Assembly: GCA_012271065.1 (NCBI GenBank)
Contig: JAAXHE010000009.1
Coordinates: forward strand, 20,977 to 38,852
DNA: 17,876 nucleotides
From: Candidatus Latescibacterota bacterium
Lineage (GTDB): Bacteria; Latescibacterota; UBA2968; GCA-2709665
Reading direction: 5' to 3'
Shown: positions 6,517 to 13,846 of the stretch, piece by piece
How positions within the stretch are numbered: position 1 is the stretch's first letter
How the letters are laid out: every line of letters begins with the position of its first letter
The notes under the pieces: generated by a model
Seen by the model: the letters and a program-made list of their open reading frames with translations, nothing else
What the model was told of the DNA's origin: nothing
Database searches by the model: none
Program-made: the position numbers and the translations under genes

Positions 6517-7182
6517 TCAGTCGCCTCGCATCCAACCACCGGCCACCCTGGCCAGTTCCTCCAGAACGGGTTCGTCCGTATTCCTCCGCTTCAGCACCTT
6601 GAATCCGTGATCGGCTGTATCCACAACGTGGAGCGTGGCGCCGTCCAGCCCATTGACAACCGGCCCCAGCAGTTTCATGTCCGCCATCTTGTCCCGCTGC
6701 CCAGACAGAAACAGCATCGGTACCGTGACATCCTGCAGATGCGCGGCGCGTTCGGCATTCGGTTTTCCCGCGTGAAGCGGAAATGCAAAAAACACAATGC
6801 CCTTCAATCCATCCATCGGTTCCTGCGAACAGGCCATGGAGACCATGCGCCCACTCATGGAATGTCCGCCGGCGTAGACGGGCAGGTCGTCCGCGTGGTT
6901 CATTGCGGCAGCGATTGCGGCGCGGACGGTGGCCAGGCGCACCTTCTCTCCATCCATGCCGCCGCCCCTTTCTGAGTAGGGATAGTTGAAACGAAACGTG
7001 GCAATGCCTGCGTCGTTCAACGTGTCGCTAAGGTCCTGGACAAACGGGTGGCGCATGTTCGTGCCCGCGCCGTGGCCCAACACGAGCAGCGCATCCGCCC
7101 CGCTCGGCCTCGCGATCAACGCCGCCACCTCGCCCTTTTCTTCCGTCGCAAGAAACTTCAAATCTACGGTTTCAACGGGCAT
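6517..7182 (-). CDS. Alpha/beta-hydrolase (dienelactone-hydrolase/KAN-like family)
   Basis: A 221-residue cytoplasmic alpha/beta-hydrolase. The catalytic triad is readable: nucleophile Ser108 in GGHSMSG, acid Asp164 in SGQRDKMAD, and His192 in ADHGFK. The oxyanion-hole region LGHGAGTNMRHPF (35-47) is the hallmark of the small 'LGHGAG' family (Abhydrolase_11-like), whose members are uncharacterised or esterase-like. There is no signal peptide, lid domain or membrane segment. The start is ATG 7182 (MPVETVDLKF) with a GGGAAG-type ribosome site in the 22-bp gap after the DUF5990 gene. It is probably co-transcribed with the cupin gene downstream. No specific substrate is implied. Confidence 0.9.
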   Translation of the reverse strand: MPVETVDLKFLATEEKGEVAALIARPSGADALLVLGHGAGTNMRHPFVQDLSDTLNDAGIATFRFNYPYSERGGGMDGEKVRLATVRAAIAAAMNHADDLPVYAGGHSMSGRMVSMACSQEPMDGLKGIVFFAFPLHAGKPNAERAAHLQDVTVPMLFLSGQRDKMADMKLLGPVVNGLDGATLHVVDTADHGFKVLKRRNTDEPVLEELARVAGGWMRGD

Positions 7183-7204
7183 CTTCTTCCCTTTCCCACG
7201 CAGG

Positions 7205-7668
7205 TCATCGTCCCCACGCGATCCGCGATTCGTCCGGAGTACCGCACGCCGGGCCGCCGTGGTCGTCGGTCAACTTCAGCCTCACGACGATCGGTTCGTC
7301 CGTCTCGAGCGCCTGTTCGATCTCCGGCCACTCCAGGTGGATGAGCCGGATCTTTAGCCGCCGGAACATGTTGAATCGATCGGACCGCTTCACCCCCCAG
7401 GAGAGAAAAAGAACCGGTCCCTCGGTCTGCCCTGCGCGTACGGGCCCAGATAATTGGGAGACCCGTCAGGCTGCTTCCCGATACTGAACTCGGGATGAAA
7501 CACCACCCGATGCCGGTCGGCCGGGACCTGTTCGATAACCTCGGTCCCGCGCTGGATTCCGAGATACACGGGTTTCTTGACCCTGGGTTCGTGTTTGTAA
7601 GGGTCTTCGAAACGGAGCCCCGGCAATCGCGAGCATAGGACTTTCAATTTCAGCTGCTTATCTGACAT
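7205..7668 (-). pseudogene. DUF5990-family gene split by a frameshift
   Basis: Two overlapping frames together make one DUF5990 protein of about 154 residues. The first frame (from ATG 7668, or GTG 7671, to the stop at 7390) carries the N-terminal half: YLGIQRG, VPADRHRVVFHPEFS, PDGSPNYLGPYAQG and RDRFFF, then the aberrant end SPGG. The second frame (open to the stop at 7205) carries the rest: LSWGVKRSD (read from just before the stop), then FRRLKIRLIHLEWPEIE and DDHGGPACG, which match the family's RRLKIPLRGITW and DGGPNCAT blocks. The frames would join as RFFF-LSWG-VKRSD if one T were added to a T5 run around 7411-7415. So this is either a real indel, a homopolymer sequencing error, or less likely a -1 frameshift at C-TTT-TTC. 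The family has no known function. It is the first gene of the hydrolase-cupin operon. Confidence 0.75.
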
Positions 7669-7796
7669 CACACCTGTCCAAGAACCGTGGGATTCTCAGA
7701 GATAAGGTTCGAAAAGTGGCTTCAATTCGCGATCTTGTACGGGTTTGACTCGGATAAACGAAACCGGGTTGCCATCGGTCGGTTTTTGTTGCAACG

Positions 7797-7832
7797 CATG
7801 TCATAACTGAGCTGAGTGGAAGGATCTTTCGC
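7797..7832 (+). repeat. Dispersed repeat copy 1 (TGTCAT..CTGAG..GAAGGATCT type)
   Basis: Reads CATGTCATAACTGAG, then TGGAAGGATCTTTCGCC. It shares the ordered blocks TGTCAT, CTGAG and AAGGATCT with the other copies in this spacer. Confidence 0.55.
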
Positions 7833-7917
7833 CGTTTCCGTCTCGCGCTGCAGGCGGACGTGCTGCCTCTCAGGTATCGACACGTGAAAACCGCACGGGG
7901 ATGAACCGATGCTGCAG

Positions 7918-7956
7918 TAGATCCTTCGTCGGCCTGGTGGCCTCCTCTGGATGACA
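7918..7956 (-). repeat. Dispersed repeat copy 2, opposite orientation
   Basis: On the minus strand it reads TGTCATCCAGAGGAGG, then GACGAAGGATCTA. It has the same block order as copy 1 and lies on the other strand. Confidence 0.55.
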
Positions 7957-7987
7957 GCGGCAAGCCACGTGCACGACAATCTTAAGA

Positions 7988-8027
7988 CATGTCATTCTGA
8001 GCGCGCTGGCCTCCTCAGGATGACATG
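7988..8027. repeat. Dispersed repeat copy 3 forming a 14-bp inverted repeat
   Basis: CATGTCATTCTGAG (7988-8001) and CTCAGGATGACATG (8014-8027) are reverse complements at 13 of 14 positions, with a 12-base loop. This looks like two half-units meeting head to head, giving a strong stem-loop. Confidence 0.65.
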
Positions 8028-8070
8028 CTCTGCGAAGGTGTGGGCTCAGCGTTTCGCTAATAGTTATCGT

Positions 8071-8107
8071 AAGACATGTCAATCACAGCGCAGCGAAGAA
8101 TCTCCCG
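8071..8107 (+). repeat. Dispersed repeat copy 4
   Basis: AAGACATGTCAATCACAGCG followed by CAGCGAAGAATCTCCC. The first 11 bases (AAGACATGTCA) repeat exactly at 7984-7994, just before copy 3. Confidence 0.55.
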
Positions 8108-8511
8108 TATTCTAGATTGTACGTGTCGCATATGGTCTTTGAAGACTGCCTGGTGCGCGGACGCTTCGTCTGTCTGGAGGCCTCTTCGACAGGCTTAGGG
8201 AGCGGTTGAAGGCCGTACGTTAAGCCTGGAGGATCAGCCTTCGCGCGGGTTTACCGGATCTTCCGTATTACAATAAGCGACCCGCACACGATTTCCAATC
8301 CATTATTTGACCTAGGCGATTGTCGACCGCTCGCAACAGGTGTGCATCGCACACACGTTTATCTCGGTAGATGGCAGGTGCATCATGTGACCCGGCCACG
8401 GCTTGCCGACGCTGATACGCTTTTTCAGATAACAAATAACTGATTGATATTATTAAATATAAGTTCAAATTTCCGCAAAGTGGCTATAGAAAAATATGTC
8501 GCCTGTTAGTC

Positions 8512-8528
8512 TTGGCACGCTTCTTGAT
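8512..8528 (+). promoter_or_regulatory. Sigma-54-like (-24/-12) promoter of the outer-membrane protein gene
   Basis: TTGGCACG (8512-8519), 4 bases, then TTGAT (8524-8528). This fits the sigma-54 consensus TTGGCACG-N4-TTGCW with one deviation (GA instead of GC at -12). The predicted start near 8538 lies about 32 nt before the ATG at 8570, leaving room for the GGAGG at 8559-8563. No activator binding site was identified. Confidence 0.5.
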
Positions 8529-8569
8529 CTAATTACCTCCGCGTGAAATTCATCGTGCGGAGGGACCCG

Positions 8570-9220
8570 ATGCGACCTGCAATCGTTCTTGCGGTCATTT
8601 TACTGGTGGCTGCTGGTACTTCAAATGCCCAGGAGCTAGGTGCGAGTATCTCCGGCGGTTATTCCATTCCTGGCGACAGTCGTACATTTTTCAGACTCTG
8701 TAGCATCAGCGAAGGGGAACGGCCGTACGCTCAAATGACCTTCAACGGCAAGCAGGCAGGCCTCGCTGTTGCCAGCGACCTATTCTTGCGCATCGAGCCG
8801 GTTGACATAGGAATCGGAACCGTCATGTTTTCCAAGGGCGGGATCTCGGGCCAGTTACTCTCAACAACTGCTCGCAGGGACGAAGTCAATGCGAGGGATT
8901 TTTCAAGGTCATTCAGGGCGGCATTCGTGTTTTTGCGTTACCGTACGATAGGAGATTCCCCGGTAACGCCCTATTTTGGCGCCGGCATCGGCATATACGG
9001 GCTACGGGAACGCGACCCCAGGGAGCATTCCAATTGGGAAATTGGTGGATCTCTTCAACTGGTCGCGGGCGGCGAAGCCCGGATAGACCAGGGTTTTTAC
9101 ATACCTTTTGCGGAAATCCGTGTAAATTTCGCCGGCACCGAAGCCGACGACGATACGGAATCTGGCGCCGTGAACTTCGCAACGTTTACTGTCGCCATCG
9201 GCCTGAGGTTCGCCCACTAG
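8570..9220 (+). CDS. Outer-membrane beta-barrel protein, small porin-like
   Basis: A 216-residue secreted protein. I chose ATG 8570 (MRPAIVLAVILLVAAGTSNA) because GGAGG lies 6 bases upstream and the product then begins directly with a signal peptide. A frame open to GTG 8543 would put a basic extension before it. The signal has a short N-region, a hydrophobic core (about 4-16) and an AxA-type cleavage site (SNA|QE near residue 20). The mature part alternates hydrophobic and polar residues in 8 or so predicted strands, with Gly/aromatic-rich turns (YFGAGIGIYG, GGSLQLVAGGEARIDQGFYIP). It ends in a final strand FTVAIGLRFAH, near the aromatic C-terminus used by the BAM machinery. It matches the general OmpA/Opa-like 8-strand barrel class; the ligand is unknown. 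It stands alone on its strand behind a sigma-54-like promoter. Confidence 0.82.
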   Translation: MRPAIVLAVILLVAAGTSNAQELGASISGGYSIPGDSRTFFRLCSISEGERPYAQMTFNGKQAGLAVASDLFLRIEPVDIGIGTVMFSKGGISGQLLSTTARRDEVNARDFSRSFRAAFVFLRYRTIGDSPVTPYFGAGIGIYGLRERDPREHSNWEIGGSLQLVAGGEARIDQGFYIPFAEIRVNFAGTEADDDTESGAVNFATFTVAIGLRFAH

Positions 9221-9297
9221 CCTGTGTCTGACGTCTATATCCGCTCCGGTCCCAAGTATGTCGGCTTGAGTAACACCGGATTGATCTGAAAAATCGC

Positions 9298-9561
9298 TTG
9301 AAAGATGAAGCCTTGTTGAATATAGTTGATTCATCAGGTGTACTGGCCGTAACGACGGCATATTTTGTTGAGGAGGCAATCGACGCAATGGGCGCAATAA
9401 CTGAATGGGTAAAGGCGAGAAATTTAAAGAAGGGCGTGGAAAAGGGCCGTCTTGAGGTGCAACAACAGGTTGAAAAATGGATTGCTGAGGAAACGGCAAG
9501 GGGGACACAATTCCAGACGCCTCCGCCTTTCAACACAAACGGTGAGCCTCCGCCGAAATAA
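9298..9561 (+). CDS. Small hypothetical protein, Pro-rich C-terminus
   Basis: I do not recognise a named family. The frame gives up to 87 residues from TTG 9298. A shorter 57-residue product could start at ATG 9388 with GAGGAGG 12 bases upstream. Composition looks coding: a charged amphipathic helix (about 36-66, with KKGVEKGRLEVQQQVEKW) that could be coiled coil, then an ARGTQFQTPPP motif and a PPPK end. From memory, small metagenomic proteins with 'GR..E....W....ARG..F..PPP' exist, some with an N-terminal hydrophobic helix; residues 10-25 here are only moderately hydrophobic. It follows the outer-membrane protein gene by about 80 bp on the same strand and ends before a strong hairpin. It could be the remnant of a larger gene, because no good start supports the 87-residue form. 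Confidence 0.45.
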   Translation: MKDEALLNIVDSSGVLAVTTAYFVEEAIDAMGAITEWVKARNLKKGVEKGRLEVQQQVEKWIAEETARGTQFQTPPPFNTNGEPPPK

Positions 9562-9603
9562 AACCCTATACATTGCCAGTCGCTAACCATCCCTGAAACA
9601 AAG

Positions 9604-9631
9604 ATGCCCGTGCGGTCTTCCGTACGGGCAT
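9604..9631. terminator. Strong hairpin between the small ORF and glnS
   Basis: The 12-bp stem ATGCCCGTGCGG (9604-9615) / CCGTACGGGCAT (9620-9631) has one G-T wobble and a 4-base loop. The genes converge here (stops at 9561 and 9701). On the minus strand it is followed by CTTTGTTT, a weak T-rich tail, so it most likely ends glnS transcripts. Confidence 0.65.
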
Positions 9632-9700
9632 GATTGCTTCCGTCCACAATATTGAGCGATTCAACCGTCCGGCGAATCGCTGGTCCTATCCGAAGCCGCC

Positions 9701-11431
9701 TCAACCACCACGCCTCACCCTGGGCGGATTCCCTCTCTTCTGCATCCGGGCCCAGGTATCGCGCAGCGTCATCGTGCGATTGAAAACGAGCTTATCGGGC
9801 GTCGAATCCGGGTCCACGCAGAAATATCCCAATCGTTCGAATTGAAACTGCGCGCCGGGCTCCGCGTCCTTGACCGTGGACTCCACAAAACAGCTCGGCC
9901 GCACCTCCAGGGATTTCGGGTTCACCGTTTCGCCGATGTCCCCGCCTTCGGCAACCTCCATTGGATTCTCCACGTTGAACAGCCGATCATAAAGGCGCAC
10001 CTCCGCCTCAACCGTGTGCGCCGCAGACACCCAGTGGATGGTACCTCGGACCTTGCGGCCATCCGGTGTCGACCCGCCCCGACTCTCGGGGTCGAACGTG
10101 CATCGAAGTTCAACGACGTTTCCATCCTCGTCCTTCACGACGTCCGTGCAGGTGATATAACAGGCCGCGCGGAGCCTGACCTCCCGCCCCGGCGCCAGCC
10201 GGCGGAATTTCCCTGGAGGATCCTCCATAAAGTCCTCCCGCTCGATGTAGACTTCCCGTGAAAATGGCACCGCGCGCGTCCCTGCGGACGGGTCCTCCGG
10301 ATTGATCTGCGCCTCAAACCTCTCTTCCATGTCTTCGGGATAATTCTCGATGACCACTTTGAGCGGATCGATCACCCCCATCACTCTGGGCGCACGTTGA
10401 TTCAGATAGTCCCTGATGTGAAACTCCAGGAGATCGATCTCCGCAGTTGTATCTCGTTTGGACATTCCCACGCGGCGGATGAAATTCCGAATCGCCTCGG
10501 GGGGCACGCCCCTGCGCCGAAGTCCCGATAGCGTGATCAGCCTGGGATCGTCCCATCCGGCCAGCAGCCCTTTTTCGATTAATGGCCGCAGATGTCGTTT
10601 TCCCACCACCGTATGCGTGACGAACAGCTTTGGAAATTCGATCTGACGCGAAGGGAAAATCCCGAGCTCCCGGATATACCAGTCATAAAGGGGGCGGTGG
10701 TCTTCGAATTCCTGCGAACACAGGGAATGCGAAACCCCCTCGATCGCGTCCGACTGCCCGTGGGTGAAATCGTACATCGGATAGATGCACCACGCGTTTC
10801 CCCGGCGGTAGTGAGACGCCCGGAGGATGCGAAACATCACTGGATCGCGCATGTTCATGTTGCGCGACGCCATATCGATCTTCGCCCTCAGGGTTCGCGT
10901 GCCATCCGGAAATTCACCGGCTCTCATCCGCGCAAACAGGTCCAGGTTCTCGTCGATGGACCGGTTTCGAAACGGGCTTTCTCTTCCCGGTGAGGTCACC
11001 GACCCCCGGTACGTGCGGGTCGCAGCCGTGTTCAAATCGCACACGTAGGCTTTGCGCTTTTTGATCAATTTGACGGCGAATTCGTAGAGCTGTTCGAAGT
11101 AGTCGGAGGCAAAATAGAGGCGGTCCTCCCAGTCAAACCCCAGCCATCGGATATCCCTCTGGATTCCGTCGACATATCTGGCCTCTTCCTTGGCGGGATC
11201 CGTGTCATCAAAGCGGAGATTGCAGACGCCGCCGAATTCCTCGGCAACCCAGAAATTGAGACAGATCGCCTTGGCGTGGCCGATGTGCAGATGCCCGTTC
11301 GGCTCGGGGGGAAAACGAGTCATCACGCCACTGTACCGGCCGTCGGCGAGGTCCTCCCGAATGGCATCACGGATAAAATCGGAAGCGACTTCGTCTTCGG
11401 CGTCAGATCGGCTGAGATCAGTTTCGTTCAT
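9701..11431 (-). CDS. glnS: Glutaminyl-tRNA synthetase
   Basis: A 576-residue class I aminoacyl-tRNA synthetase that charges tRNA-Gln with glutamine. I chose ATG 11431 ([15 protein letters not shown]): GAGG lies about 8 bases upstream. The HIGH motif is at 49-52 in [17 protein letters not shown]. The catalytic core has RFDDTDP (73-79), [41 protein letters not shown] blocks and GWDDPR. The C-terminal anticodon-binding beta-barrels are full length. The second class I signature is unusual: the Ser-Lys-Arg of a normal MSKRKL is V276-G-K-R279-H-L, with Gly for Ser. The rest of the enzyme looks intact, so this is probably a lineage variant rather than loss of function. Its presence suggests direct Gln-tRNA formation. 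It lies downstream of prs (178 bp) and ends at a strong hairpin. Confidence 0.97.
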   Translation of the reverse strand: MNETDLSRSDAEDEVASDFIRDAIREDLADGRYSGVMTRFPPEPNGHLHIGHAKAICLNFWVAEEFGGVCNLRFDDTDPAKEEARYVDGIQRDIRWLGFDWEDRLYFASDYFEQLYEFAVKLIKKRKAYVCDLNTAATRTYRGSVTSPGRESPFRNRSIDENLDLFARMRAGEFPDGTRTLRAKIDMASRNMNMRDPVMFRILRASHYRRGNAWCIYPMYDFTHGQSDAIEGVSHSLCSQEFEDHRPLYDWYIRELGIFPSRQIEFPKLFVTHTVVGKRHLRPLIEKGLLAGWDDPRLITLSGLRRRGVPPEAIRNFIRRVGMSKRDTTAEIDLLEFHIRDYLNQRAPRVMGVIDPLKVVIENYPEDMEERFEAQINPEDPSAGTRAVPFSREVYIEREDFMEDPPGKFRRLAPGREVRLRAACYITCTDVVKDEDGNVVELRCTFDPESRGGSTPDGRKVRGTIHWVSAAHTVEAEVRLYDRLFNVENPMEVAEGGDIGETVNPKSLEVRPSCFVESTVKDAEPGAQFQFERLGYFCVDPDSTPDKLVFNRTMTLRDTWARMQKRGNPPRVRRGG

Positions 11432-11520
11432 AGATTCCGCCTCGAACGGTAAATGTAATAAAAATAACAATTAATTCGGGATCACTCTGTTAAGTTTCAG
11501 CCGAAGCCGGTGTGAAGGTG

Positions 11521-11542
11521 GGGCAGACATTCCCGTCTGCCC
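11521..11542. terminator. Perfect hairpin between prs and glnS
   Basis: GGGCAGAC (11521-11528) and GTCTGCCC (11535-11542) form an 8-bp perfect stem with a 6-base loop. No T-run follows on the minus strand, so termination after prs would be partial or factor-dependent. It could equally be a processing or stabilising stem in a prs-glnS transcript. A related GCAGACGGGA string recurs nearby at about 11585. Confidence 0.45.
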
Positions 11543-11609
11543 GCATCGATTGCGCTCAGACCGCTCAGTCGTCCGATCGTCACGCAGACGGGATGCCTTC
11601 AACGATTCC

Positions 11610-12590
11610 CTACGCGCTCCCGGATTCGTCTTCCGCGATCCATTCGGGTTCGGTGAACAGGCTGCTGACCGACTCGCCGTTGTGAATCCTGCGAATGGCT
11701 TCGGCAAGCAGGGGCGCCACGGACAAAGTCGTCAGTTTCTCATGCGACTGAATTGCCGCGGACCGGGGCACCGTATCCGTCGTCACGACCTCCCGGACTT
11801 CGTCCAATGCGCAGAACCGCACGAGGTCATTGCTCGAAAAGAGTCCGTGTGTGCACGTGATGGTGATCTGGTTAACTCTCCGCTCGCGTAGACGGCGGAT
11901 CAATTCGACAATCGTACCGCCGGTGGCGATCTCATCGTCCAGGACGATCACGCGTTTGCCGTTGACGTCGCCTACAATCGCGTCGATAACGACCTCCCGG
12001 TCGCTGATCCGGCGCTTGCTGCCCGCGGCCACGGGCAGCCCCAGCATCCTGGCGAAGTGGGCGGCTTCTTTAGCCCGGCCAAGGTCAGGCGATACCACCA
12101 CGGTATTCTCAAGGTCGCGGCCCTGAAAGTGGCCGGCTAAAATGTGGAGCGCGTTGAGGTGGTCCACGGGTACGTTGAAGAAGCCGTGCACCTGGGCCGC
12201 GTGCAGCGTCATGGTGAGCACGCGGCTGGCGCCGGCCGTGCAGAGCAGGTCCGCGACGAGCCGGGCCGCAATTGAGATCCGGGGCGCGTCCTTCTTGTCC
12301 GAACGCGCATAGCCGAAATAGGGGATCACGGCCGTCGTACGCGCCGCCGATGCGCCCCTGGCGGCGTCAAGCATCTGCAACAGTTCCATCAGATGGTCGT
12401 GAACCGGCATCACCATCGGTTGTATGAGAAAGACGTCGGCCTCCCGGCAGTTGGCCTCGAGTTGCACCTGGAAGCATCCGTTGCTGAACTGATTCAGCGT
12501 GCTGCGGCTGCGGGCTACGCCGAGGTGGCTGCAGATGTTCTCCGCCAGTTCCGGATGCGCCGTGCCGCCGAACATCACGATTTCACGCAT
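11610..12590 (-). CDS. prs: Ribose-phosphate pyrophosphokinase (PRPP synthetase)
   Basis: A 326-residue class I PRPP synthetase, slightly longer than the usual 310-320. It makes PRPP from ribose 5-phosphate and ATP for purine, pyrimidine, NAD, His and Trp synthesis. ATG 12590 (MREIVMFGGTAHPELAENIC) has GGAG 8 bases upstream; the frame stays open for 58 more codons of non-homologous sequence. Visible motifs: PVHDHLMELLQMLDAARGA (62-80, usually PVNDNLMELL), the ATP-binding YARSDKKD (94-101, usually ARQDRK), His130 in TLHAAQVHGFFNVPVDHL, the flexible-loop region SKRRISD (191-197), and the PRPP loop VIVLDDEIATGGT (214-226). These deviations from the textbook motifs are modest. It is preceded on the same strand by the adenosine-deaminase gene, a sensible nucleotide-salvage neighbour, and followed by glnS. 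Confidence 0.95.
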   Translation of the reverse strand: MREIVMFGGTAHPELAENICSHLGVARSRSTLNQFSNGCFQVQLEANCREADVFLIQPMVMPVHDHLMELLQMLDAARGASAARTTAVIPYFGYARSDKKDAPRISIAARLVADLLCTAGASRVLTMTLHAAQVHGFFNVPVDHLNALHILAGHFQGRDLENTVVVSPDLGRAKEAAHFARMLGLPVAAGSKRRISDREVVIDAIVGDVNGKRVIVLDDEIATGGTIVELIRRLRERRVNQITITCTHGLFSSNDLVRFCALDEVREVVTTDTVPRSAAIQSHEKLTTLSVAPLLAEAIRRIHNGESVSSLFTEPEWIAEDESGSA

Positions 12591-12633
12591 TGTCTTTCTC
12601 CGTTTTCCGACCCCGCTGCCACCGCAGTCTGTG

Positions 12634-12686
12634 TTACGCAGGCAATGCCGGCCTTTGACGGGATGAAGGCGTGTCCGCTTGCGTAA
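12634..12686. other. Intercistronic stem-loop between the deaminase gene and prs
   Basis: TTACGCAGGC (12634-12643) and GCTTGCGTAA (12677-12686) pair over 10 bp with one wobble or mismatch, and enclose an inner stem GCCTT (12651-12655) / AAGGC (12666-12670). It fills most of the 112-bp gap between the deaminase stop and the prs start. It could be an attenuator, a processing site or a repeat remnant. Confidence 0.45.
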
Positions 12687-12702
12687 ACCCGATGGTAACC
12701 CG

Positions 12703-13650
12703 TCAGGATCGTGTGGCGAGAGACGTGGCTCGAATCTCGTCCAGTTCGTCGGCACTGAAGACACCGGCTTCGAACAGATTCATGTACTCCTGCGAGACGC
12801 TCTGCCCGAAGATCATCGGGTCGTCTGTATTCACGGTCACTTCCACGCCATGATCGAAGAGTACGCGAATCGGGTGCGACGGGAGCGAGTCCACGGCGCC
12901 CAGCATGACGTTGCTGGACGGACAGACGTGAAGGCGAATCCGGTTTTCTGACAGCCATTGCATCACCCCGGGCGATTCAGCTGCCGCAATGCCGTGTTGT
13001 ATCTCGTCCAGCTCCAAGACTTCCGTCGTCTCCCGTACGCGTTCGGCCCCGCCAAATTCGCCAACGTGCGCCTTCAATTTCATTCCGACTGAACTCGCAT
13101 TCCTGTAGATGGGAATCACGGCGTCGACAGAACACGCGTTTTCGTCGGCATAAAGGTCGATCGACAGGAAGACGCCGGACTCGATTCCAGCGTGGATGCG
13201 ACGGACCATCTCCCGATCGCCGACCATCTCCCGCGGGATGCCGAGCTCCGGCCTGAGATCGATCCGGTCGCGAAATCGCTCCGTCAAGTTCTGGATGGTG
13301 GACGCGAATTCCGCGAAACCGCTCGCGAAGTGACTGGCAGACCGCACGTCGAAGCTCATCTCAAGGCATCGGACGCCGTCTTCAATCGCGTCGCCGACCG
13401 CCGCCGCGGCCGTAAATTCAAAGGCCTCTCTCGAACTGATGTGGGGGCCCAGGACTCTGGCGGCGTAGTCATCCATGGCCTTAAGGCCGGGCATGGGAAG
13501 AGCCGGCCGTTCCAGCGGGTAACCGAGCCAGCGCTCCACATTCTCGATTCGCGTCCCGAAGAAGGCGTGGCGGTGGAAGTCGGTTTTCGGCGCGCGCTGA
13601 ATCGCGCAAAAATCGCCAACCTCGAGGGCCTGCGCGAAGGGTATGTTCAT
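12703..13650 (-). CDS. add: Adenosine deaminase-family metal-dependent aminohydrolase
   Basis: A 315-residue amidohydrolase of the adenosine/AMP deaminase family, which deaminates adenosine to inosine in purine salvage. Zinc ligands and catalytic residues are in order: His26 and His28 in KTDFHRHAFFGT, His195 and Glu198 in LKAHVGEFGG, His219 in EIQHGI, and Asp276/277 in VTVNTDDP. CPSSNVMLGAV (243-253) is also typical. It is about 15-25 residues shorter than typical members because it stops right after DEIRATSLATRS, where a last helix normally continues. Neither neighbouring frame clearly restores that helix. The substrate might instead be 6-aminodeoxyfutalosine, adenine or another aminopurine; adenosine is the default reading. 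The start is ATG 13650 with only a weak ribosome site. It sits between tRNA-Gln and prs on the same strand. Confidence 0.85.
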   Translation of the reverse strand: MNIPFAQALEVGDFCAIQRAPKTDFHRHAFFGTRIENVERWLGYPLERPALPMPGLKAMDDYAARVLGPHISSREAFEFTAAAAVGDAIEDGVRCLEMSFDVRSASHFASGFAEFASTIQNLTERFRDRIDLRPELGIPREMVGDREMVRRIHAGIESGVFLSIDLYADENACSVDAVIPIYRNASSVGMKLKAHVGEFGGAERVRETTEVLELDEIQHGIAAAESPGVMQWLSENRIRLHVCPSSNVMLGAVDSLPSHPIRVLFDHGVEVTVNTDDPMIFGQSVSQEYMNLFEAGVFSADELDEIRATSLATRS

Positions 13651-13683
13651 TCCACGACCATCAAATATCCAAGTCTAAGCTAT

Positions 13684-13711
13684 CGTATTTGATTTTTGAT
13701 TCCCGATTTTT
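13684..13711. repeat. AT-rich 7-bp tandem repeat before the deaminase gene
   Basis: CGTATTT, GATTTTT, GATTCCC, GATTTTT: four consecutive heptads, the last three clearly related. It lies between tRNA-Gln and the deaminase start codon, where a promoter would be expected. Confidence 0.5.
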
Positions 13712-13772
13712 TCATTTTCCTATGCGGGAGGGAATGATATCCAAAGCACCTGTCGTCGTTAAAAACAAAATT

Positions 13773-13846
13773 TGGCTGCCCCCCAGGGATTCGAACCCCG
13801 ATACTACGGTCCAGAGCCGCATGTCTTGCCATTAGACGAGGGGGCA
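13773..13846 (-). tRNA. tRNA-Gln (anticodon CUG)
   Basis: A 74-nt tRNA with encoded CCA. The acceptor stem TGCCCCC/GGGGGCA is perfect and includes the U1-A72 pair and G73 discriminator that are identity elements for tRNA-Gln. The D-stem is GTCT/AGAC. The anticodon stem TGCGG/CCGTA holds the loop CTCTGGA, so the anticodon is CTG (reads CAG). The T-loop is TTCGAAT. It begins 27 bases after the gltX stop on the same strand and may be processed from the gltX transcript. The 5' leader TGGC can pair with the mature 3' GCCA, extending the acceptor helix to 11 bp in the precursor. Confidence 0.95.

Larger units (their letters stand above)
7669..8511. other. Long spacer, repeat-bearing, no credible gene
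   Basis: About 0.84 kb between the minus-strand DUF5990 operon and the plus-strand outer-membrane protein gene. Short frames exist in it, but their translations (for example CHPEEATRPTKD) are readings of dispersed repeats. It holds at least four degenerate repeat copies between 7797 and 8107 and a related fragment at 8183-8210. An AT-rich stretch (about 8435-8500) precedes a sigma-54-like promoter. I see no tRNA or riboswitch in it. Confidence 0.6.

Noticed and set aside
7205..7393. A separate 62-residue gene starting GTG 7393 with a GTGA overlap
   Set aside because: Its sequence is the C-terminal half of DUF5990, so it is treated as part of the frameshifted gene rather than an independent coupled gene.
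7870..8082. A 70-residue minus-strand frame containing CHPEEATRPTKDLLQ
   Set aside because: This is a translation of the dispersed repeat copies in the spacer, a frequent source of false small proteins.
7797..8107. CRISPR array
   Set aside because: Units are of unequal length, in both orientations, degenerate and unevenly spaced; no cas gene is present.
8268..8468. A 66-residue minus-strand frame
   Set aside because: No ribosome site, no homology, biased composition, and it lies in the AT-rich region upstream of the outer-membrane protein promoter.
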